DNA of 64,000 nucleotides from positions 1 to 64,000 of the forward strand of contig NZ_AUIH01000024.1 of NCBI RefSeq assembly GCF_000423605.1. Reading direction: 5' to 3'. Origin of the DNA: Saccharospirillum impatiens DSM 12546 (lineage in GTDB: Bacteria > Pseudomonadota > Gammaproteobacteria > Pseudomonadales > Natronospirillaceae). Both the position numbers and the translations under genes were made by a program. A model generated the notes under the pieces. It was given only the letters and a program-made list of their open reading frames with translations. It was not told where the DNA came from and made no database searches. Positions 5,803 to 13,949 of this stretch are shown here, piece after piece (position 1 is the first letter of the stretch; every line of letters starts with the position of its first letter).

Positions 5803-8562
5803 GTGTCTTTTGCCTCTTTGTTACGGGTTGCTCTGCCTGTATTCATCTGCCTTGCCTGGCCCGCTCACGCCAATGACCAGGACCGGCCCGATCGGGACTG
5901 GCAGCAACTGTCAACGGCCGGCTTCGACATCGTTTATCCTCAGGGTCTTGAGGCCGAAGCACGCTATGTTGCCAACCGGCTGGGTACTTACTGGCCAGCC
6001 CTGACCGAATCGATGCCGATGCATCGGCCGCCACGTCGCATTCCCATTGTGCTCTCAGCAGCAACCCTGACGTCAAACGGCTATGTACGAAGCGACCCTA
6101 TCCAATCGGTCTTCTACAACCAGCCATCGCCACTGGGAGGGCTGGAGTGGTTCGATTTGCTGACCGTACACGAAGGGCGTCACCTGGTGCAGTACGCCCA
6201 GCCTCTGGATACCGGCGTCGGGCGCATCGCCCGGGTATTGGCCGGCGAGAATGGCCCCATGGCATTCGTCGTGCTGTTCTATCCGAACTGGCTTCTGGAG
6301 GGGGATGCTGTGGCTGAAGAAACCCGCCTCACTTCGGGCGGGCGGGGTCGCGTCGCCTCCTTTGATTTGTGGTTGCGTACCCACGAACTGACCGGCCAGC
6401 GCTACTCCTACGACCGGATCATGCTCGGCACCGGTTTCGAACACTACCCGCGCGTCAGCCCCTATGATTTCGGCTACCTGATGACCAGCTATCTGCGGCG
6501 AGAACAGGGCTCGCTGATACTGGATGAAGCGCTCGCGGGCGTGGCGGAACCCGGCGCTGGCTTCACCTTCGACGGCCGTATACGTGCGCTGACCGGCAAC
6601 AACCTGAGTCAGACTTACCGCGCCGCCTGGGATGACCTGCACCAGCGCTGGCAAGGCGCCGTCGATGCGCTTGATATCACCCCGGTGACTCCGCTGTGGG
6701 CGCCAACCTCAGACCACTGGCAGAGCCTGTACCCGGTCGCCATCGATGACGACCGGGTTCTGGCCGTCGATATGGATGTGACCACCGGCAGCTATCTGTC
6801 GGTTGTGTCCCAGGGCCAGAAATACCGTGTGGCCATGCTGCCGGCAGCCGTTGCATCGGGTTACTCCGGAACCGCGAAACAGAAAACCGTCAGCTACGCC
6901 AATGACCGTTTCTGCTGGGCCGAAGGCCGCGAGCACCCGCGCTTTAACCGAGTGGTAACGCGTGATCTCTATTGCCACGACATCCAGAGTTCCGAGCGCT
7001 ATCGGTTGACCGACCTGGGTGATATAACCTCTGCAGGTCAGGCTGAAACCGGGCATCTGCTCGCACACCGCTTCAGCATGAACCGCAGCAGTCAACTGGA
7101 CTGGCTAAGCCCCGATGGTCAAAGCCTGCGCCAGATCCCGCTGCCACAACGCAGCCTGGCCTTTGACATGTCAGCGAACGAGGACGGTGAGTGGGTATTT
7201 GCGTTGCTTACCGGGGCTGGCACGCAAATCATGCATTGGTCCGACCAAACCGGTGTATTGCGCGCCCTGACGCAACCGGTACAGGGTGAAACCTGGCGCT
7301 CCCCGGTGCAGGCTGGCGACTGGGTGTTATACACCAGCGATCGCGGTGGCATCGACAGCCTGTGGGCACTGAACCCAACCAACGGCGAGCGCTATCGCAT
7401 CAGCCAGCGGCCGTTCGGAAACTACTTCATAGCCTGGGACGAAACCCGCCAGCGCCTGATCAGCACCGACTATCAGGCAAACGGCCATGCGCTGGTCGAG
7501 CACCCCTGGCGAGGGGGGACTGGCCCACAACCGCACTGGGTTGCCGAAGCCGAGGTCGCAACAATCGAGCCTTACGTCGCCCCCTTGTCGGCGCCGGTCG
7601 ACGCCGTCCAGACAGACGCTGACCCGGCGCGTGCCTTTCGTCACGCAACAGGCGACTGGCTACCCAACAGCTGGTTACTCAGCGCCGATAACCAGGCTGT
7701 CTCGCTCAACCTGCACAACACCAATTTGATGAACACCCTGACCACCGATCTCACTCTCGGCTATAACTGGGAGGCAGACATCCCAACCGGCGCACTGGCA
7801 CTTGACTGGCGTCGGCACTGGCCGGTCGTCTCGGTGTCGATCGAACAGTACCCCGACAGCGACCAGAATCGTGTCGATACTGACACCCGGCTTGCCGTCT
7901 CTGTACCCTTGCAGCAAACCCGGGGCACAGCCCGCGTCGGCCTGGAGCCAAGCCTGGGCATCAGTTACCTGACTGCCCGGGCGATGGATTCGAACGCCTC
8001 AGCCGAGGCCAGCTTCGTTGAGGCCGGGCTTTCAGGCTACTGGGCACACCAGGCCGCGCCACGCGATCTGCAGGCTCCCGTCGCCATCGCCCCTGCCGCC
8101 AGACTCGACACCCAACTGGACACCGGCGGTTACCAGCTTGCACTGAGCAACACCCTGCACATTCCCGGCTTCGCTGATAACCATCACATCAGCATCTCGG
8201 GCCAGTGGCAACGACGCGACGCAGATTTTACCGGCAGCAGCCGCATACCCGCCTCGCCTGTGTTCGATGCCGCTGCGGTAACGCGTGACATGGCCACCAG
8301 CCGGGCCAACTACCAATTCAGTCTCGGACCTGTGGATGCCGCCCTCGGCCGATTACTCTACCTGCGCAGTCTGACTCTGGCGTTCGACGCCCGGGTGCAA
8401 TACCGTGACGACGAACAACGAAGCGCCTACGGTGTTCAACTGAGCGTACCGTCCAATGTGCTGCGCAACAGCCGCTTGCGACTGGTGCCAACCGCATCGG
8501 TGTATTACCGGCCAGAACAGGCCGACTGGGTACCCACCCTGAGCTTGACGCTGGGTGGGTAG
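5803..8562 (+). CDS. Secreted gluzincin-like protein with propeller and barrel-like C-terminus
   Basis: 919-aa exported protein I cannot name. Seen: signal peptide ending near AHA-ND (residues 21-25); a zinc-protease motif HEGRH with His123, Glu124 and His127; and WLLEGDAVAEE about 40 residues later, whose Glu166 sits where gluzincins place the third zinc ligand. Residues about 290-600 contain WSDQTGVL- and LYTSDRGGIDSLW-type repeats like TolB/WD40 propellers. The last 300 residues alternate hydrophobic and polar strands and end in a LSLTLGG-type strand, as in outer-membrane barrels. Inference: envelope-anchored metallopeptidase. Start is GTG at 5803 with AAGGA 7 nt before it. It follows htpX in the same direction, but a 178-nt gap with a hairpin argues against a tight operon. 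Confidence 0.8.
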   Translation: MSFASLLRVALPVFICLAWPAHANDQDRPDRDWQQLSTAGFDIVYPQGLEAEARYVANRLGTYWPALTESMPMHRPPRRIPIVLSAATLTSNGYVRSDPIQSVFYNQPSPLGGLEWFDLLTVHEGRHLVQYAQPLDTGVGRIARVLAGENGPMAFVVLFYPNWLLEGDAVAEETRLTSGGRGRVASFDLWLRTHELTGQRYSYDRIMLGTGFEHYPRVSPYDFGYLMTSYLRREQGSLILDEALAGVAEPGAGFTFDGRIRALTGNNLSQTYRAAWDDLHQRWQGAVDALDITPVTPLWAPTSDHWQSLYPVAIDDDRVLAVDMDVTTGSYLSVVSQGQKYRVAMLPAAVASGYSGTAKQKTVSYANDRFCWAEGREHPRFNRVVTRDLYCHDIQSSERYRLTDLGDITSAGQAETGHLLAHRFSMNRSSQLDWLSPDGQSLRQIPLPQRSLAFDMSANEDGEWVFALLTGAGTQIMHWSDQTGVLRALTQPVQGETWRSPVQAGDWVLYTSDRGGIDSLWALNPTNGERYRISQRPFGNYFIAWDETRQRLISTDYQANGHALVEHPWRGGTGPQPHWVAEAEVATIEPYVAPLSAPVDAVQTDADPARAFRHATGDWLPNSWLLSADNQAVSLNLHNTNLMNTLTTDLTLGYNWEADIPTGALALDWRRHWPVVSVSIEQYPDSDQNRVDTDTRLAVSVPLQQTRGTARVGLEPSLGISYLTARAMDSNASAEASFVEAGLSGYWAHQAAPRDLQAPVAIAPAARLDTQLDTGGYQLALSNTLHIPGFADNHHISISGQWQRRDADFTGSSRIPASPVFDAAAVTRDMATSRANYQFSLGPVDAALGRLLYLRSLTLAFDARVQYRDDEQRSAYGVQLSVPSNVLRNSRLRLVPTASVYYRPEQADWVPTLSLTLGG

Positions 8563-8644
8563 TGTCATGAGGCAGCTTCACCGACAACACCGGCGCTGCA
8601 AAGCAGATCGCTTCGGTCTACACTGGTAACCAAGCCCAACCCAA

Positions 8645-8675
8645 TAAAAACAGGGGTCGCCCGCGGGCCGACCTG
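8645..8675 (-). terminator. Terminator-like hairpin facing away from glgB
   Basis: GGTCG/CGACC with an inner CCCG/CGGG stem. On the minus strand it is followed by CCTGTTTTTATT, so it has terminator form only in the direction opposite to both flanking plus-strand genes. No minus-strand gene is visible that it would end; it may stop antisense transcription or be fortuitous. Confidence 0.3.
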
Positions 8676-8715
8676 ACAGGCCATTCGACCCGACCGACAA
8701 GGCAGTGTAACCACT

Positions 8716-10896
8716 ATGAATCAACCCGACCGGGAACTCGTCGACCGTTTACAGCACGCACTGGAAGCCCGCCCCTTCGATCATTTGGGCGTTTTTGAAA
8801 CCGACACAGGCTGGCTGATTCGGGTGTATCAACCCGATGCAGAACAGCTTGAGGCTCGCGACCTGAAAACAGACAAGTCCCTCGGTCGTTTCAGCCGCTG
8901 GCCCGACAGCGATGTCTTTGAACTGACCCTCAAGCAGAAGAAACGACCGGCTTATCAGCTACACGTTAAGAATCGAGGCGGCCACGAGTGGGACGCCATT
9001 GATGCCTACCAGTGCGTTGAGCGCACCTTCGAAGACATGCCCTGTGACTCATCAACTCTGTACAAAACGATGGGCGCTCAATTGTGTTCGACCCAACTCA
9101 ACGGCACCCGGGTGTCGGGCGTTCGCTTCGCCGTCTATGCACCCAACGCGCGCAGTGTCAGCGTGATCGGCGATTTCAACAACTGGGATGGCCGGCGCCA
9201 TCCGATGACCAGCCATCACGATGGCATTTGGCGTTTGTTTGTCCCGCACATTCAGGCAGGAGATGCCTACAAATTCGAGCTTAAAGATGCACGCGAGCAC
9301 CTGCTGCCGCACAAGTGCGACCCCTATGCCTTTGGCATCACCCAGTATCCGGATTTCAATTCCATCGTCATCGATCAGCGGGCCTATAATTGGCAGGATC
9401 AGGCCTGGCAAAAACGGCCAGCGAGCGATCCGCGTCGTGAGCCGATGAGCATCTACGAGTTACACGCCGGCTCCTGGAAAACCCGCGATGGCCAGCCGCT
9501 CAACTATCACGACCTGGCCGATGAACTGATTCCCTATCTGCTCGACATGAAGTTCACCCACCTTGAATTGATGCCCGTATCCGAATACCCCTACGACGGC
9601 AGCTGGGGCTACCAGCCCATCGGTCTGTTTGCGCCGACCAGCCGCTTTGGCACGCCGGATGAATTCAAATACCTGGTCGACCAGTGTCACCAGAACGGCA
9701 TTGCGGTCATCGTCGACTGGGTACCCGCCCATTTCCCGGCTGACGAACACGGCCTGGCCCGCTTCGACGGCACACCTTTGTACGAGTACGCTGACCCGCA
9801 ACGCGGCTGGCATCCGGACTGGAACTCCTACATCTACGATTTTGGGCGCTACACCGTCTGTGATTTTCTGGTGTCATCGGCACTGATCTGGCTGGAGGAA
9901 TTTCACGTCGACGGCCTGCGGGTCGACGCCGTGGCCTCAATGCTGTACCTCGACTACTCGCGCGAGGAAGGCGAATGGACCCCCAACGTCGACGGCGGCA
10001 ACCACAACTACGAAGCCATCGCCTTCGTGCGCCGCTTTAACGAAACCGTCTATGGCCGCTTCCCCAACTGCTACACCATCGCCGAGGAATCCACCGCCTT
10101 CGACGGCGTTTCCCGACCGGTGTTTGCCGGTGGCCTGGGCTTCGGGTTCAAATGGAACATGGGCTGGATGCACGACACCCTCGGCTACATGAAACAGGAC
10201 CCGGTGTATCGCAAATACCATCACGACTCCCTGACTTTTTCAGGCGTTTACGCCTTCAATGAAAACTTTGTACTGCCGCTGTCGCACGATGAAGTGGTGC
10301 ACGGCAAAGGCACCGTCATGACCCGGATGCCGGGTGACGAATGGCAGCAGGCTGCCAATTTGCGTGCCTATTACAGCTACATGTTCGCCCACCCCGGCAA
10401 AAAGCTAAACTTCATGGGCAACGAATTCGGCCAAACGCTCGAGTGGAACTACCGCGCCCAGCTCGACTGGGGGTTGTTGCAATACCCCCGCCACCGTGGC
10501 ATCCAGGCGCTGTTCCGTGATCTGAACAAGCTCTATCGCACTGAACCGGCGCTGTATGAGACCGATTGCGACGCTGAAGGTTTTGGCTGGATCAACGCTG
10601 GCGATGCCGAAGCCAGCGTCCTCAGTCTGTTCCGCCGTTCGCTGGATGGTAAAGCCTTGATGCTGATCATCGTCAACTTCACCCCGATGCCACGAGATGA
10701 CTACGTGCTGGGTGCGCCACTGCCTGGTGATTACGAAGTGGTACTGAACAGCGATTCCGAATACTACGGCGGCAGCAACTTCCCGACAGCCACAACACTG
10801 GCAACCGAACCCGGTCAGGCTGATGGTCAGGCGCAACAGTTGCGGCTCACCGTGCCTCCGCTGGGTGCGATGTTTCTGAAACGAAAACCGGAGTGA
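8716..10896 (+). CDS. glgB: 1,4-alpha-glucan branching enzyme
   Basis: 726-aa GH13 enzyme that cuts alpha-1,4 chains and re-attaches them by alpha-1,6 bonds in glycogen. Seen: N-terminal domains with a CBM48-like segment (VSVIGDFNNWDGRRHPM, about 147-164), the catalytic barrel with DWVPAHFP at 334-341, GLRVDAVASM with nucleophile Asp404, AEEST with acid/base Glu457, and LPLSHDEV with His524-Asp525. These lie one residue off E. coli numbering, and the length equals the family norm (728). No strong ribosome binding site is seen before the ATG at 8716. First of a two-gene glycogen cluster; glgX follows after 106 nt. Confidence 0.97.
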   Translation: MNQPDRELVDRLQHALEARPFDHLGVFETDTGWLIRVYQPDAEQLEARDLKTDKSLGRFSRWPDSDVFELTLKQKKRPAYQLHVKNRGGHEWDAIDAYQCVERTFEDMPCDSSTLYKTMGAQLCSTQLNGTRVSGVRFAVYAPNARSVSVIGDFNNWDGRRHPMTSHHDGIWRLFVPHIQAGDAYKFELKDAREHLLPHKCDPYAFGITQYPDFNSIVIDQRAYNWQDQAWQKRPASDPRREPMSIYELHAGSWKTRDGQPLNYHDLADELIPYLLDMKFTHLELMPVSEYPYDGSWGYQPIGLFAPTSRFGTPDEFKYLVDQCHQNGIAVIVDWVPAHFPADEHGLARFDGTPLYEYADPQRGWHPDWNSYIYDFGRYTVCDFLVSSALIWLEEFHVDGLRVDAVASMLYLDYSREEGEWTPNVDGGNHNYEAIAFVRRFNETVYGRFPNCYTIAEESTAFDGVSRPVFAGGLGFGFKWNMGWMHDTLGYMKQDPVYRKYHHDSLTFSGVYAFNENFVLPLSHDEVVHGKGTVMTRMPGDEWQQAANLRAYYSYMFAHPGKKLNFMGNEFGQTLEWNYRAQLDWGLLQYPRHRGIQALFRDLNKLYRTEPALYETDCDAEGFGWINAGDAEASVLSLFRRSLDGKALMLIIVNFTPMPRDDYVLGAPLPGDYEVVLNSDSEYYGGSNFPTATTLATEPGQADGQAQQLRLTVPPLGAMFLKRKPE

Positions 10897-11002
10897 GACT
10901 GAGCCCCAGACGAACAGGGCCCACAAAGTGAGTGATTTCAGTCTTCAGCCCGTTGACGCATACTGTTGCGATGCATTCGCCTAGCTCACCACGAGGTCTC
11001 TA

Positions 11003-13135
11003 ATGTCGAGCTCTAAAACCGCCCCTGATGTGCGGCTTGAACCCGGGCATCCCGTCCCACTCGGTGCTCACCTTCAAGACACAGGATGTAACTTCGCGGT
11101 CTTCAGCCCCCGGGCAGCCCGGGTACACCTGTGCCTTTTTGACGATCAGGATCAGCCACTGGGCGAAGCGCTGCCCATGCACCGCACGGGCGATGTCTGG
11201 CACGGCTACCTCTCTGATTTGCCACCGGGAACCCGCTATGGCTTTCGCGCTGACGGCGAATTCAAGCCCAGCCTGGGCGCCCTGTTCAACCCGAACAAAC
11301 TGCTGCTAGACCCCTATGCCGTGGCGCTATCGGGCCCGTTTGAACCCAATCGCTGTCTCTATGCCCATGATGCCAGCGACCTGACCTGCCTGAAGCCCTG
11401 CCCGATGGACAGTGCGCCGCATGTACCCAAAGGCCTGACCCCGACTCCGGATACCTTCGACTGGCAAAGCAGCCCGGCGCCGAATGTTCCCTGGTCCGAC
11501 ACCGTCATCTATGAAACGCACGTTAAAGGTTTCAGCCAGCTAAACCCAAGTGTTCCAGAGCACCTGCGCGGAACCTACCTGGGCTTTGCCCACGAGGCGA
11601 GTGTGGCTCACCTTCAGGCGCTGGGTGTTACCGCCGTACAATTGATGCCCTGTTTCGCCTTTATGAGCGAACCACGCCTCGCCCATCTTGGGCTGACCAA
11701 CTACTGGGGCTACAACCCGGTATCATTCTTTGCCCCCGACCCCCGATACGCCATTGACGATGCCGTCACCGAATTCAAGACCCTGGTGCGAGCCCTGCAT
11801 CAGGCCGGTATCGAAGTCATTATGGATGTGGTGTACAACCACACCGCCGAGTCTGATTTGCTCGGGCCCTGTGTCAGCCAGAAAGGCCTGCATGGCCCCT
11901 GGTTCTATCGCCACCAACAAGGCGATTTCAGCCACTTCATCGACAATACGGGCTGTGGAAACAGCGTTAACCTGAATGAAGAGATCACGCTGCAACTGGT
12001 CATGGACAGCCTGCGTCACTGGTTGCAGGAGTATCATGTCGACGGCTTCCGCTTTGACCTGGCCGCCGCGCTTGGCCGTGAAAAGTGGGACTTTTCCACA
12101 CGAGCGGCGTTTTTTATGGCTTGCAATCAGGACCCGGTCATTCGCCATTCGAAACTGATTGCCGAACCCTGGGACATCGGCCGCGGAGGTTACCAACTGG
12201 GCCAGTTTCCGGCTAACTGGTATGAGTGCAACGATCGCTTTCGCGACACCCTACGGCGCTTCTGGCGGGCCGACATGGGTGTTATGCCGGAACTCGCCAA
12301 TGTATTGATGGGCTCACGGGACGCGCTGAACAAGAATGCGCATTCAAGCTCGACTAGCTTGAACTATGTGACTTACCACGATGGATTCACCCTGCACGAC
12401 CTGGTCTCCTATAACGACCGGCACAACGCGGCTAACCAGGAACGCAACCTGGACGGCCACGGCAACAACCTGAGTTTCAACTGGGGAGCTGAGGGCGCAA
12501 CCGACGACGCCATCATTGCCGACCATCGCCAGCAGATCAAACGCAACATGGTGGCAACGTTGCTGCTCTCTCAGGGCGCGGTCCATTTGCTCGGCGGTGA
12601 CGAACTGAACCGCACCCAACAAGGCAATAACAACGCCTATTGTCAGGACAACGACATCAGTTGGCTTCACTGGGATCAGAAAGACGGCCCCTTCCAGCAC
12701 TTTATTGCTCAGTGCATCGACATCCGACGATCAAGTACCCTGTTTCGCAACCTGGTGTTTGACGCGCCGGCTCACTCCGATGCACCGGTTACCACCGACG
12801 CCGTGCACTGGTACCGCAATGATGGCTATGCCATGGAGATTCGTGATTGGCAGAACCCACATACTCGCTGCCTGGGTATTCTGCTATCGACCGACATCCG
12901 CAATCCGGCGATCAACCTGCATCAGTGTGAAGAATACTACCTGCTCATGCTCAACAGTGGCGGACACGCCTGCACCTTTACGCTGCCTGCCAACCCGCAC
13001 TCAGGCTGGAAACTGGAGTTCGATACATCAAAAAACAATGGGTTGAGACCGGAGCAGACCGAGCGCATCAAACGCGACTACGAACTCACGCCCCACTCAC
13101 TGGTGCTGCTGAGTCGTTGTGAGCCTTACGCTTAG
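11003..13135 (+). CDS. glgX: Glycogen debranching enzyme GlgX
   Basis: 710-aa isoamylase-type GH13 enzyme hydrolysing alpha-1,6 branches of phosphorylase-limited glycogen. Seen: N-terminal CBM48-like region (residues 15-110), DVVYNHTAE at 275-283, GFRFDLAA with nucleophile Asp352, IAEPWDIG with Glu388, and NYVTYHDGFTLHD for the third acidic residue. Longer than E. coli GlgX (657). GAGG stands 7 nt before the ATG. With glgB it handles branch making and removal; no glgA, glgC or glgP lies nearby, so synthesis and phosphorolysis genes must be elsewhere. Confidence 0.96.
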   Translation: MSSSKTAPDVRLEPGHPVPLGAHLQDTGCNFAVFSPRAARVHLCLFDDQDQPLGEALPMHRTGDVWHGYLSDLPPGTRYGFRADGEFKPSLGALFNPNKLLLDPYAVALSGPFEPNRCLYAHDASDLTCLKPCPMDSAPHVPKGLTPTPDTFDWQSSPAPNVPWSDTVIYETHVKGFSQLNPSVPEHLRGTYLGFAHEASVAHLQALGVTAVQLMPCFAFMSEPRLAHLGLTNYWGYNPVSFFAPDPRYAIDDAVTEFKTLVRALHQAGIEVIMDVVYNHTAESDLLGPCVSQKGLHGPWFYRHQQGDFSHFIDNTGCGNSVNLNEEITLQLVMDSLRHWLQEYHVDGFRFDLAAALGREKWDFSTRAAFFMACNQDPVIRHSKLIAEPWDIGRGGYQLGQFPANWYECNDRFRDTLRRFWRADMGVMPELANVLMGSRDALNKNAHSSSTSLNYVTYHDGFTLHDLVSYNDRHNAANQERNLDGHGNNLSFNWGAEGATDDAIIADHRQQIKRNMVATLLLSQGAVHLLGGDELNRTQQGNNNAYCQDNDISWLHWDQKDGPFQHFIAQCIDIRRSSTLFRNLVFDAPAHSDAPVTTDAVHWYRNDGYAMEIRDWQNPHTRCLGILLSTDIRNPAINLHQCEEYYLLMLNSGGHACTFTLPANPHSGWKLEFDTSKNNGLRPEQTERIKRDYELTPHSLVLLSRCEPYA

Positions 13136-13176
13136 GTGTGTGTTAAAAGCCCCAAATGGATGACGGCTAGCCCAAC

Positions 13177-13200
13177 AAAAAAAGGGCCCCTTTCGGGGCC
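13177..13200 (-). terminator. Terminator of the small minus-strand gene
   Basis: On the minus strand, GGCCCC and GGGGCC pair around a GAAA tetraloop and are followed by a T-run of seven. The T-run exists only on the minus side, so it serves the 100-aa gene that ends at 13324; glgX, arriving from the other side, has no T-tract here. Confidence 0.75.
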
Positions 13201-13323
13201 AAAAGTCGAGGAGTACTCAGAGAACCAGACGGGTTCTCCGTCAGCCGACCCATCGAGCAGTCGGATGACTCTCCGGTGATGACCTCCACCGGCAGAGGAC
13301 TGCGGGGATTGCCCCGGGCAACA

Positions 13324-13626
13324 CTACTGCACCCAGGAGCGAGACGTTCCGGCATGCCGCCGGGACGAGGCATCGTGATCACGTCGATCGTAAGCCTGGT
13401 CAAACAATTGCGCCTGTTGTTCCGACAACGGCATCCACTCGGCATCGGACCAGCGAATCTGGTAATAGGCAAGATCCGGCACATAGCTGGTGTCGTCATC
13501 ACTGACCGCACCCCAGCACAACACTGTTTGCTGCGCCTGGCGCGAGACAATGACACCCATGGTCGCGCGATATCCCGGATGCGTATTAATGTATTCAAAG
13601 ACCGTAGAAATGGCTGATTGAGTCAC
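13324..13626 (-). CDS. Uncharacterised 100-aa protein
   Basis: Small cytosolic-looking protein, not recognised. Seen: begins MTQSAISTVFEYINTHPGYRATMGVIV, centre rich in Trp/Tyr/Asp (AYYQIRWSDAEWMPLSEQQAQLF), tail basic and low in order (DRRDHDASSRRHAG). There are no membrane helices or cysteine motifs. Support for being real: GTG start at 13626 with GGGAGGG about 8 nt upstream and a strong intrinsic terminator on the same strand 120 nt past its stop. It is convergent with glgX and separated by over 300 nt from the acetoacetyl-CoA synthetase gene. A different minus-strand frame (13167-13598) overlaps it but has no ribosome binding site. Confidence 0.6.
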   Translation of the reverse strand: MTQSAISTVFEYINTHPGYRATMGVIVSRQAQQTVLCWGAVSDDDTSYVPDLAYYQIRWSDAEWMPLSEQQAQLFDQAYDRRDHDASSRRHAGTSRSWVQ

Positions 13627-13773
13627 AGTGAATCCCTCCCTGCATTAACTACTTGCTGTTGTTTGAACAGCCGTATATCGGCTGACGGGAGCCACTATAA
13701 GCCGATAAACCGGGAGGAAAAGCGCAACCTTCAAAGTAGCGATCCGCGCTACCCTTGGTGTCATATAACGCGA

Positions 13774-13917
13774 CTATTGGGGGGCAGTGGCCTCATTAGG
13801 CCAGTGCCAGGAGCTCGTGCTAGCCACCGGGTAAGCGTATTCGGGGTTTACGCCGACCCCGGCCAGGATCACCCGGTTGCCGATACGAATGTCTGCCACC
13901 GAGTTCAAGGCAACCAC
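13774..13917 (-). CDS. Possible 47-aa small ORF or gene remnant
   Basis: Between the 100-aa gene and the acetoacetyl-CoA synthetase gene, the minus strand holds an open frame starting at a GTG (13917) and reading VVALNSVADIRIGN, then RVILAGVGVNPEYAYPV, ending ATAPQ. The composition looks protein-like, but there is no ATG and the AAGGGA is too close to the GTG. The frame is open back into the end of the upstream gene, so it may be a gene remnant. Part of it coincides with a palindromic segment resembling the repeats at 57.5 and 63.1 kb. The rest of 13627-13949 shows only short AGCCG/CGGCT and TGGCCT/AGGCCA hairpins. Confidence 0.2.
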   Translation of the reverse strand: MVALNSVADIRIGNRVILAGVGVNPEYAYPVASTSSWHWPNEATAPQ

Positions 13918-13949
13918 AGTCCCTTGGTAGGCTTTTAAACCGCCCGGAA

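Noticed and set aside
13167..13598. 143-codon minus-strand frame overlapping the 100-aa gene
   Set aside because: No ribosome binding site, basic shadow-like composition and it would run over the terminator.
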